A stretch of 9,465 bases of DNA from an uncultured Desulfobacterales bacterium. Lineage in GTDB: Bacteria; Desulfobacterota; Desulfobacteria; Desulfobacterales; UBA11574. Made by a program: the position numbers and the translations under genes. Location of the stretch: contig CALANC010000020.1 in the NCBI GenBank assembly GCA_937925895.1, forward strand, positions 1 to 9,465, written 5' to 3'. The notes beneath the pieces are model-generated. The model made no database searches, had not been told where the DNA came from, and worked only from the letters and a program-made list of their open reading frames with translations. Positions 1 to 5,882 of the stretch are shown piece after piece; positions within the stretch are counted from its first letter, which is position 1; each line of letters opens with the position of its first letter.

Positions 1-7
1 AAATCTT

Positions 8-784
8 TTGCAAAAGGTAAAAATTGACCGGACGGCTAATAAAGTAATCGCCACTATCGGTCCTCCTGACACCAGGAGAAAGGTAGATAAAAATTTAATG
101 CGCAGCCTTCTTGAAATGAGTCCCTATACCTACAAAAGAAAACGTGATCTTGATCTCTTTCTGCAAGATATCGATACCGACAAAAAAAAGATCCTGGTCC
201 TGGACAATGACTTGGCCATTTACCATACTACCGTTGAAGATGTGGGGTTGCGTAAAAGCCCCACGGTTAAGGAAATGATCAACATTCGAAATATCATCAA
301 GATATTAAATGATACCGATGTGGTGATCAGTAAAAAAGAAGAATCTGTAAGAACCATTCAGAAAGCCTGCATCGACCGGTTGGATTTTTCCTTCTCCGAA
401 TCCGATCTTGAAGAAATGGTACAAAACGGAATTGCGTCATTGGAAAGGGAATATGCGGACGGCGTCCTCGAGGCAATTGACCTGTTTGCCGAAATGTTGG
501 GCTTTGGCCCACCTCCAAAACCACTGAGAATCAGCCATCATAAAATTACGGGTGGGTCAATACAAAAAAAGCGCGGGGAAATCGTTTTTGGTCCCATGGT
601 TATCTATAGCATGATATCCAACACCATCAAATGGATAGACAAGCAGATAAGCAGCTTTGACAGGGAAAAAATAGAATTTGTCCACCAGGTCGCCGCAGGC
701 AAGGAAGATGCCTCCGCGGAAGGTCCCAATGTCTTTCATCTCTTTAAAAAACTGGTCGATAAAGGCGACGTCTTCAGTGGTTGA
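8..784 (+). CDS. uncharacterised soluble protein, probably 5'-partial
   Basis: I do not recognise this 258-residue protein. The reading frame stays open to the window edge (codons from base 2). The TTG at 8 is therefore only the first possible start, has no room for a visible ribosome site, and the true start may lie outside. The protein is rich in Lys, Asp, Glu and Ile. It has no signal peptide and no convincing membrane segment. Visible features are a basic patch near residues 41-47 (TYKRKRD), an acidic/hydrophobic stretch with DNDLAIYHTT near 66-75, and a Pro-rich break GFGPPPKP near 165-172. After that comes a helix-rich C-terminal part. Length and composition argue for a real gene: it is the longest open frame here and is followed by convergent inverted repeats. 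No function is assigned. It faces the CBS gene tail to tail. Confidence 0.7.
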   Translation: MQKVKIDRTANKVIATIGPPDTRRKVDKNLMRSLLEMSPYTYKRKRDLDLFLQDIDTDKKKILVLDNDLAIYHTTVEDVGLRKSPTVKEMINIRNIIKILNDTDVVISKKEESVRTIQKACIDRLDFSFSESDLEEMVQNGIASLEREYADGVLEAIDLFAEMLGFGPPPKPLRISHHKITGGSIQKKRGEIVFGPMVIYSMISNTIKWIDKQISSFDREKIEFVHQVAAGKEDASAEGPNVFHLFKKLVDKGDVFSG

Positions 785-801
785 AACCATCACCATGGTT
801 T
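784..801. repeat. perfect 7-bp inverted repeat after the left-edge gene
   Basis: AAACCAT and ATGGTTT are separated by the 4-base loop CACC and begin at the last base of the stop codon of the gene ending at 784. No T-run follows on either strand, so it is not a textbook intrinsic terminator. It may stabilise the mRNA 3' end or be chance. Confidence 0.4.
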
Positions 802-843
802 ATAATCTTATTGATGAATTTACAACAAATCGCATGGTTAGGT

Positions 844-883
844 ATTCCCTGAATTCTCAGGCAAGATTCAGGAATTTTCTTCT
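844..883 (+). terminator. possible terminator between convergent genes
   Basis: ATTCCCTGAAT (844-854) pairs with ATTCAGGAAT (866-875) as ten base pairs with one bulged C. The loop is 11 bases and the stem is followed by TTTCTTCT on the plus strand. It would end transcription from the left-edge gene. Its right arm contains the stop codon of the minus-strand CBS gene (868-870). The stem is AT-rich and the T-run is interrupted, so the call is moderate. Confidence 0.4.
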
Positions 884-1425
884 GATAAAATGTCGGCCAC
901 CGCCAGAAAGAGGTCCGTATCTCGGATAACACCGACGAGCTTGTCTTTCTCGTAAACAGGAAGTACGGTTATTTTGTTGCGATAAATCTTTTTCAGGCCG
1001 TCCATAAGACTGGCATCCGCATCGATGGTACCTCTTATTTTCAGCATAATGTTTTTCACCTTTGTTTCGGCGTTTTTGATCACCCTCGCCCGAAACCCAA
1101 GTCGGGACTCATCCAGGTCCGCCGCATCAGCCTGGGCAAAGGCTATTGAAACTCCCAGGGCAGAAAGTTTGGCGGACAAGCCTCCGGCGATTTCCGGAAT
1201 CAGCGTTTCCAGAAAGCTATTGAAGTCTAAAATCCCCAACAGGTTGCTGTTTTCATCAGCAACCAGTACGGTCCGAGGACCGGCTTCCGTGCACATACCG
1301 GTCTCCAGTTCGCAATGAGATGTTCTCAGCGCCAACGCAGCTTCCCTCAGGGTCGCCTCCGGGAATACCGAAGAATAGTTTTCTAGGGGAATCATCCTAT
1401 CTCTTATTTTCGTTTTTAACAGCAT
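868..1425 (-). CDS. CBS-domain pair protein
   Basis: This 185-residue soluble protein has two CBS modules, which commonly bind adenosyl ligands and act as energy or ligand sensors. The first spans about residues 5-75, beginning IRDRMIPLENYSSVFPEATLREAALAL and continuing to VLVADENSNLLGILDFNSFLE. The second spans about 120-180, running from VKNIMLKIRGTIDADASLMDGL to ITVLPVYEKDKLVGVIRDTDLFLAV. Both end in the typical 'LLGILD/LVGVIRDTDL' strand-helix signature. A linker of about 40 residues lies between them and carries no extra recognised domain. The ATG at 1423-1425 follows a GAGGAGAAGG stretch. It is the third gene of the operon, 49 bases after the membrane protein gene. I infer that it regulates or gates the adjacent permease. 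CBS assignment is firm; ligand and partner are inference. Confidence 0.9.
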   Translation of the reverse strand: MLLKTKIRDRMIPLENYSSVFPEATLREAALALRTSHCELETGMCTEAGPRTVLVADENSNLLGILDFNSFLETLIPEIAGGLSAKLSALGVSIAFAQADAADLDESRLGFRARVIKNAETKVKNIMLKIRGTIDADASLMDGLKKIYRNKITVLPVYEKDKLVGVIRDTDLFLAVADILSEENS

Positions 1426-1474
1426 GACACCTTCTCCTCATTCTAAACTGCATTTCCCTCGATTGAAATGTATA

Positions 1475-1903
1475 TCAGTGACCGCCCGCGCCAAGCATTC
1501 CGCTGGCGGCAACGGTAAGAACAATCACTTCAAGTATTGCCAGTATCGCAAAAACCGTATCTTTACTTTTCAGCAGCGTAGGAACGATCGCAGCATAACA
1601 CAATATAGTAACACCTGCCAGAATAGCAATACCGAGGAAATTAATAAAATCTCCGTATTTGAGCATTCCAACCCAGGCCCATCCTTCTTGAATTTTGGCG
1701 TGTTCCAGATAATCATGCACATTCATGGTCCAATAGCGAGAGATTTTATTCAGTGGAATGTATGGGTCCATAATGCCGAAAGCATAAATTGTAAATGTAA
1801 TGAAAAGAATGACAAGACCTATATACATTCCCCATTCCAGTATTTTAGCATAAAGAACCTGCTCCGGTGTTGCTTCCAAAAAGGGGATAGATTTATCTTC
1901 CAT
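1475..1903 (-). CDS. small three-helix inner-membrane protein of the TauE operon
   Basis: The 142-residue protein has a short hydrophilic N-terminus (MEDKSIPFLEATPEQ) and three hydrophobic segments: about residues 24-46 (WGMYIGLVILFITFTIYAFGI), 86-108 (NFLGIAILAGVTILCYAAIV) and 115-137 (TVFAILAILEVIVLTVAASGM). Between the first two lies an aromatic, charged loop (PYIPLNKISRYWTMNVHDYLEHAKIQEGWAWVGM). It ends GMLGAGGH. The topology and position beside a TauE/SafE permease recall the DUF1634 type of predicted membrane protein, but I cannot confirm that family by eye. The ATG is preceded by GGAGG at 1911-1915 with 7-base spacing. It starts 45 bases after the permease gene on the same strand, so it is almost certainly co-transcribed. 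A role as permease partner or accessory subunit is inferred from context. Confidence 0.85.
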   Translation of the reverse strand: MEDKSIPFLEATPEQVLYAKILEWGMYIGLVILFITFTIYAFGIMDPYIPLNKISRYWTMNVHDYLEHAKIQEGWAWVGMLKYGDFINFLGIAILAGVTILCYAAIVPTLLKSKDTVFAILAILEVIVLTVAASGMLGAGGH

Positions 1904-1948
1904 GTCAATTCCTCCGGATTTGTTATGATATATTTTTATTTGAGTTTG

Positions 1949-2899
1949 TTAGCCAAAAATACCTTTGTGAAGCGCTTTGATGCCTGCAAAGGCCAGGATC
2001 CCGATCACCATCCATCGGATAAAGGCCGGCTTGGCGATTTTAAGAAGACGAACCCCAACAAAAGAACCAAGCATAATCCCAACTAGAGAGGGCACGACCA
2101 TCATGGGAATCACGCAGCCTTTGTTCAGGTAGATCCAAGCTGCTGATGTATCTGTAATGGAAAGAAGGAATTTGCTTGTTGCAACACTGATTTTAAGCGG
2201 CGCTCCCATAAGAAGATTGAGCACCGGGACATTGGCCCAACCGGCTCCCAGCCCGAACATGCCGGCCATAACACCGATAAAAACGAACATAACCAATCCC
2301 AGTGGCGTCCTGTGTATTTTCCAGTCAATTATCTCCCCTGTGCTGGCTTCCTGGTAAACACCGCATATTCTTAAAGCAGAAGAGAGCCTGTCAGCCTTGG
2401 GTACATCCGGAATTTCTGATTTTTTAGCGGTCAGCATCAGTGCGCATATGCCGAGAATAGTCGCGCCCAGAGAAATCTGGACAATGTTTGTTGGAAGCGC
2501 CAGTCCGATCATAGCGCCGGCGATGGCACAGGTGGAGGCGATAAGGGCAACGGGAATCGCCAGCCTCAGGCTGGCAAGGTTCATCTTAAGCAGTCCTGGA
2601 CCGGCGGCTAGTGCGCCGGACAAGGCTACAAGCAAACCGGTTCCTCGGACGAAGTCCAGATGAAAGGGGAAAAAACCACTGATAATCGGCACGAAGAGAA
2701 CGCCTCCTCCCACACCACCCAATACGGCAAGAATCCCCATGATAAAGGTTACGATTAAAAGTACGAGTGGCCAGAACCACCATGCAGGACCATCTGCAAC
2801 AGACTCGGCCGATGCGTCTGCCAAGGCGGGGGATACCACTAAGATCAGCGACATTAAGCAAAGCAGAATGATCATCAGAAATTTATCATTCTTCCCCAT
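1949..2899 (-). CDS. TauE/SafE family permease (predicted sulfite/sulfonate-type anion exporter)
   Basis: This 316-residue integral membrane protein belongs to the TauE/SafE family, members of which move sulfite, sulfoacetate or related organosulfur anions. It has the two-repeat architecture. The first repeat is marked by VLGGVGGGVLFVP at about 59-71 and RGTGLLVALSGALAAGPGLL at about 85-104. The second is marked by GVMAGMFGLGAGWANVP at about 209-225 and ISVATSKFLLSITDTSAA after it. A cytoplasmic-looking loop of about 40 residues (159-198) separates them. The N-terminus (residues 7-27, then ALA-D) looks like a cleavable signal peptide or an extra helix, followed by a WWFW stretch at 40-43. The start is fixed by a strong Shine-Dalgarno AAGGAGGA (2904-2911) five bases upstream. 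It is first of three genes. Substrate is inferred: in a sulfate reducer, sulfite or a sulfonate is plausible. Confidence 0.9.
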   Translation of the reverse strand: MGKNDKFLMIILLCLMSLILVVSPALADASAESVADGPAWWFWPLVLLIVTFIMGILAVLGGVGGGVLFVPIISGFFPFHLDFVRGTGLLVALSGALAAGPGLLKMNLASLRLAIPVALIASTCAIAGAMIGLALPTNIVQISLGATILGICALMLTAKKSEIPDVPKADRLSSALRICGVYQEASTGEIIDWKIHRTPLGLVMFVFIGVMAGMFGLGAGWANVPVLNLLMGAPLKISVATSKFLLSITDTSAAWIYLNKGCVIPMMVVPSLVGIMLGSFVGVRLLKIAKPAFIRWMVIGILAFAGIKALHKGIFG

Positions 2900-3033
2900 C
2901 TCTTCCTCCTTAAATTAAAGTAAACATATTTATCGCCCTTTCACCAAAAACCGTCTGAAAGATAGGTTTAGCGAATTTCCAAACAATATTCCATAAAAGG
3001 GATTTAATCGAAAATATTTTATTAAGGATGATT

Positions 3034-3062
3034 ATAATATCTCACGAAGGCAGATAAATCAA
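3034..3062 (-). promoter_or_regulatory. candidate sigma70-type promoter for the TauE operon
   Basis: On the minus strand TTGATT (-35, 3057-3062) and TATTAT (-10, 3034-3039) are separated by 17 bases. They match the consensus at 4 of 6 and 5 of 6 positions. Transcription would start near 3027, leaving a leader of about 125 bases before the ATG at 2899. A second weaker option (TTGACT then TATATT, spacing 15) lies upstream near 3073-3099. Prediction from consensus only. Confidence 0.45.
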
Positions 3063-3181
3063 AACGTGGTAAATATATCACCTCCCCATTAAAGTCAACC
3101 AAATTATAGTTTCATTTTGCAACAAATCTTATGCTAAAAACCGCTTGCTCGTTATTCTATCGAATGTTATGGAAAAAGTTC

Positions 3182-3191
3182 TTTCGCGAAA
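3182..3191. promoter_or_regulatory. perfect 10-bp palindrome TTTCGCGAAA
   Basis: TTTCGCGAAA is a perfect palindrome about 107 bases upstream of the ATG at 3298. It is short enough to occur by chance, but it sits with a second palindrome in the same spacer and could be an operator. Confidence 0.3.
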
Positions 3192-3224
3192 TCAGCAATG
3201 GAGCATATGGATACTCTTGTTAAG

Positions 3225-3238
3225 AAAATGATCATTTT
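3225..3238. promoter_or_regulatory. perfect 14-bp palindrome AAAATGATCATTTT
   Basis: AAAATGATCATTTT is a perfect 14-base palindrome ending 59 bases before the ATG at 3298. Location and symmetry fit a dimeric repressor or activator site for the small SgcJ/EcaC-type gene. The regulator is unknown and no matching regulator gene lies in the window. Confidence 0.4.
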
Positions 3239-3297
3239 AGAAATTTATTATGACATTTCGGTCTCATGCTAAATCAAAAAGCCAAGGAGGGAATAAT

Positions 3298-3675
3298 ATG
3301 AATACAATAAACGAAATTTCAGATCAATTCGTGATGTGGAACAAAGCACTTCAGACGGGAAATCCGGATATCGTTGTCGCCTGTTATGCCGAAGACGCGA
3401 TTCTCCTGCCAACTGTTTCTGCCAAGGTGCGCCATGACCACGACGAAATACGTGACTACTTCGTTCACTTTTTAGCCAAAAATCCGAGTGGAAGAATAAC
3501 AGAACAAAACATACGCCTATACGATAATATCGCGATAAACTCTGGGCTGTACACATTTTCCTTGACGGAAAACGATGACCATTCAGATGTGGCGGCAAGG
3601 TTTACCTTCGTCTATAAAAAATCTGAAGAAGGATGGCTGATCATCGAGCACCACTCGTCAATCTTGCCTGAATAG
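3298..3675 (+). CDS. SgcJ/EcaC family, CaMKII association domain-like (SnoaL/NTF2 fold) protein
   Basis: This 125-residue cytoplasmic protein matches the compact cone-shaped NTF2-like fold of the SgcJ/EcaC (DUF4440, calcium/calmodulin kinase II association-domain-like) group. Diagnostic blocks in order are FVMWNKALQTGNPDIVVACYAEDAILLPT (about 11-39), DEIRDYFVHFLAKNPSG (about 48-64), GLYTFSL (about 82-88), and ARFTFVYKKSEEGWLIIEHHSSILPE at the end. Length equals the usual stand-alone form. I chose the ATG at 3298 because AAGGAGG (3284-3290) lies 7 bases upstream; an in-frame ATG at 3250 lacks a ribosome site and its extension would not be typical. Bacterial members are functionally undefined and often form oligomers. 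It is a single gene that converges with the antiporter gene 29 bases away. Fold is confident; role unknown. Confidence 0.9.
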   Translation: MNTINEISDQFVMWNKALQTGNPDIVVACYAEDAILLPTVSAKVRHDHDEIRDYFVHFLAKNPSGRITEQNIRLYDNIAINSGLYTFSLTENDDHSDVAARFTFVYKKSEEGWLIIEHHSSILPE

Positions 3676-3704
3676 GAAGAAGTTTGCGGGAATAATTTCA
3701 TGAA

Positions 3705-4682
3705 TTACCCTAGAATCAGATAGACGACGTATACGACATAGCAGGACAAAAGCACAGCTCCGTCCTTGCGCCTGACGAGGGCTGTCTTTCTCATCATCAC
3801 CCAAGGTAAAAAAGAGATAAACATCATCACCATATAATCGATGAGGAGACCACTCTCGATAAAACCGCCCGGAATCGAAATCGGCCTGACCAGTGAGGCT
3901 GCACCGAGTACACTAAGAATATTGAACACATTACTTCCAACCAAATTGCCGACACTGATATCCATTTCCTTTTTCAAAGCCGCCACCACTGACGTGGCAA
4001 GCTCAGGAAGCGAAGTTCCGAATGCCACTATGGTTAAGCCGATGAATTTTTCACTGACACCGAAAACCTTCATGATAGCGATAGCAGAATCGATGAGAAT
4101 CTCTGCACCGGTGACGACACCGGCTATGCCGATCAAAATAAAGAAAATCTGACGGGATCTTGAAGGAATATACCCGATGTCCTTCACGGAAGATTCCAAA
4201 TACACACCCGTTTTACTGGATCTCCGCCTTGATTCTTTGATGGCAGTGTAATAGTTGAACCATGTGTATAGGATGATTCCGGCGATAAGCGTTAATGCCT
4301 CAAGCCTTCCGATATGTGAATTTAAAGAGATCAGCAAAAGATATAAGGAAATACCGAGCATTATCGGAATGTCTCGCCGGCCTACGGACGGATGGCCTTG
4401 AATCGGTTGTAAAAGTGATGCGACACCCAAAACAAGGGCGATATTGCATATGTTACTGCCGATGACATTTCCCACGGCAATCATGCTTTTATCTTTAAGC
4501 GAAGATACCACACTGATGACCAGTTCGGGGGCGGAGGTGCCAAAGGCAACAACGGTCAATCCGATAACGATCGGTGTCAAACCAAGACTTTGGGCAAGGC
4601 TTGAGGAGCCTCTTACCAGAATACCCGCGCCATAATAGAGCAGAAATAATCCGATAATAAATAAAACAACATGTAATGTCAT
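3705..4682 (-). CDS. calcium/sodium antiporter, CaCA family (YrbG-like)
   Basis: The 325-residue integral membrane protein is a cation/calcium exchanger of the CaCA superfamily. It moves Ca2+ outward against Na+ or H+ across the inner membrane. Both inverted alpha repeats are intact. Repeat 1 has AFGTSAPEL with Glu53 and GNVIGSN at 71-77; repeat 2 has AFGTSLPEL with Glu227 and GNLVGSN at 245-251. The two glutamates are the known ion ligands. A basic hydrophilic loop (about 149-178) separates the halves, as in the family. The open frame extends 27 codons further (to 4763), but that part is hydrophilic, contains two cysteines and is unlike the family. The ATG at 4680-4682 gives the normal first helix and usual length, with a weak GGGGA upstream. 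It is transcribed alone and converges with the gene ending at 3675. Confidence 0.93.
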   Translation of the reverse strand: MTLHVVLFIIGLFLLYYGAGILVRGSSSLAQSLGLTPIVIGLTVVAFGTSAPELVISVVSSLKDKSMIAVGNVIGSNICNIALVLGVASLLQPIQGHPSVGRRDIPIMLGISLYLLLISLNSHIGRLEALTLIAGIILYTWFNYYTAIKESRRRSSKTGVYLESSVKDIGYIPSRSRQIFFILIGIAGVVTGAEILIDSAIAIMKVFGVSEKFIGLTIVAFGTSLPELATSVVAALKKEMDISVGNLVGSNVFNILSVLGAASLVRPISIPGGFIESGLLIDYMVMMFISFLPWVMMRKTALVRRKDGAVLLSCYVVYVVYLILG

Positions 4683-4716
4683 GTATTCATTCCCCGAAAA
4701 CAACTGGCATACTGAA

Positions 4717-4745
4717 TTTCTACAATAATGGGCCTGGGACGTCAA
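4717..4745 (-). promoter_or_regulatory. candidate promoter for the antiporter gene
   Basis: On the minus strand TTGACG (4740-4745) and TAGAAA (4717-4722) have exactly 17 bases between them, matching consensus at 5 and 4 of 6 positions. The start point would be near 4711, about 28 bases before the chosen ATG at 4682. This location also argues against the longer open frame starting at 4763. Confidence 0.45.
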
Positions 4746-4853
4746 GGGAATGCGCACGGACATCCATGTGAATATTCAAACTTTTAAAGATATGAATCAT
4801 CTCCAAAAGAGTCGATGATTTTTTCAGGAAAATAGTTGCATATTATTTTTGGG

Positions 4854-4885
4854 TTGCTATAAAACATCTACAATTTTATTATAAT
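4854..4885 (+). promoter_or_regulatory. possible promoter for the radical SAM gene
   Basis: A perfect -10 hexamer TATAAT lies at 4880-4885, about 60 bases before the ATG at 4946. The nearest -35-like hexamer, TTGCTA (4854-4859), is 20 bases away, longer than optimal. The surrounding spacer (4683-4945) is AT-rich and carries only a short palindrome TGAATATTCA (4769-4778). Confidence 0.3.
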
Positions 4886-4945
4886 CGGATCAAATAGGGT
4901 AATTCAACATCGAATAATTAATGATCTCCTTAATAGTAAGAATAA

Positions 4946-5815
4946 ATGCACTACGAAGGAAATATAATCCGTCCCCCCAGCGAAGCCAACAGTATTTTGC
5001 TCCAAGTTACCGTCGGATGTTCGCACAATAAATGCTCGTTCTGCGGCACCTACAAAGGAGAACGTTTTCGCATAAAAGATGATTGCGTCATCATGGAAGA
5101 TATTGCGTTTGCGGCCAATTATTGCAAGCGCCAACGTCGGGTGTTTCTCTGTGACGGAGACGCACTAATTATTCCCCAAAAAAGACTGCTGAATATTTTT
5201 CTGGAAATTAAGAAACAGCTTCCCTGGGTAACACGGGTCGGGATATATGCCAATGCCAAGAGCTTGACAATGAAAACCTCTGAAGAACTAAGAGAGCTGA
5301 AGGCACACGGTCTGGGCATCGCCTACATGGGTCTTGAAACCGGCGACGACATCACCCTGAAAAAAATAAATAAAGGGGCAACCTCTGAAAAGATGATTCA
5401 GATGGGCAGAAAGGCCAAGGACGCAGGCATCAAACTTTCTATCACGGTTATTTTGGGGATCGCCGGCAAACGACGCTCGAAAATCCATGCAAAGGAAACC
5501 GGCCGTGTACTCTCCGCCATTGATCCGGATTACGTAGGGGCTTTAAGCCTTATGCTGATTCCTGGGACCCCGTTGTACCAAGATTATACATCAGGGAAGT
5601 TCCACCTTCTGGAACCGAGCGATATGCTGAAAGAGCTGAAAACCATGATTGCCACTACGAATCTTTCTAGAGGTCTTTTCCATGCTAACCACGCCTCGAA
5701 TTATCTTCCTATTAAGGCAAGACTGCCAAGGGACAAAGACACTGTTATTAAGCTTATTGAAGAAGCTCTTGAAGGTAAAGTGCCGCTTAAACCAGAATAT
5801 TTGCGAGCCCTATGA
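4946..5815 (+). CDS. radical SAM protein, CX4CX2C variant, function unknown
   Basis: This 289-residue cytoplasmic protein is a radical S-adenosylmethionine enzyme: a reduced [4Fe-4S] cluster cleaves SAM to a 5'-deoxyadenosyl radical. The cluster ligands are Cys25, Cys30 and Cys33 in GCSHNKCSFCG, a CX4CX2C spacing rather than the usual CX3CX2C. From memory this 'GCSHNKC' form recurs in a subgroup of short radical SAM proteins in anaerobes. Downstream are VFLCDGDALI (about 66-75), the SAM-contacting GLETGDD (about 128-134) and a barrel strand SITVILGIAG (about 165-174). There is no cobalamin-binding, TRAM or SPASM domain. The start MHYEGNIIRPPSEA looks like the normal N-terminus of this subgroup, although the ribosome site is weak. 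The substrate is unknown. Transketolase follows 67 bases later but no functional link is evident. Confidence 0.88.
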   Translation: MHYEGNIIRPPSEANSILLQVTVGCSHNKCSFCGTYKGERFRIKDDCVIMEDIAFAANYCKRQRRVFLCDGDALIIPQKRLLNIFLEIKKQLPWVTRVGIYANAKSLTMKTSEELRELKAHGLGIAYMGLETGDDITLKKINKGATSEKMIQMGRKAKDAGIKLSITVILGIAGKRRSKIHAKETGRVLSAIDPDYVGALSLMLIPGTPLYQDYTSGKFHLLEPSDMLKELKTMIATTNLSRGLFHANHASNYLPIKARLPRDKDTVIKLIEEALEGKVPLKPEYLRAL

Positions 5816-5882
5816 ATGCTGAGGTAGACAAATCTAACATAAAATTTAGAACAAAAAAATCCTAAGAAAGGAGAAATCACTA

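Larger units (their letters stand above)
2900..3297. other. divergent intergenic region
   Basis: This 398-base AT-rich spacer separates the minus-strand permease operon from the plus-strand gene at 3298. It holds a candidate minus-strand promoter (3034-3062), a leader of about 125 bases before the permease, and two perfect palindromes nearer the plus-strand gene (3182-3191 and 3225-3238). The leader contains a short CTTTCA/TGAAAG repeat (2938-2943 and 2956-2961). I see no recognisable riboswitch or RNA gene and no good plus-strand promoter match. Confidence 0.7.

Noticed and set aside
1424..2086. 220-residue plus-strand open frame
   Set aside because: It is antisense to the membrane protein and permease genes, has low-complexity Asn/Lys/His composition, and matches no family.
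2938..2961. CTTTCA/TGAAAG repeat in the permease leader as a riboswitch
   Set aside because: It has only a 6-bp stem with a 12-base loop and no conserved riboswitch core.
3198..3272. 24-codon frame upstream of the SgcJ/EcaC gene as a leader peptide
   Set aside because: It has no Shine-Dalgarno site and no regulatory codon run, and it covers a palindrome better read as a DNA site.
3250..3297. Longer start for the SgcJ/EcaC gene
   Set aside because: There is no ribosome site at 3250, whereas AAGGAGG sits 7 bases before the ATG at 3298 and gives the normal family length.
3688..3710. Hairpin GGG(AA)TAATT / AATTACCC between convergent genes as a bidirectional terminator
   Set aside because: The stem is short and bulged, and no T-run follows on either strand.
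4683..4763. N-terminal extension of the antiporter open frame
   Set aside because: The added 27 residues are hydrophilic and unlike the family, and a candidate promoter for the gene overlaps this stretch.
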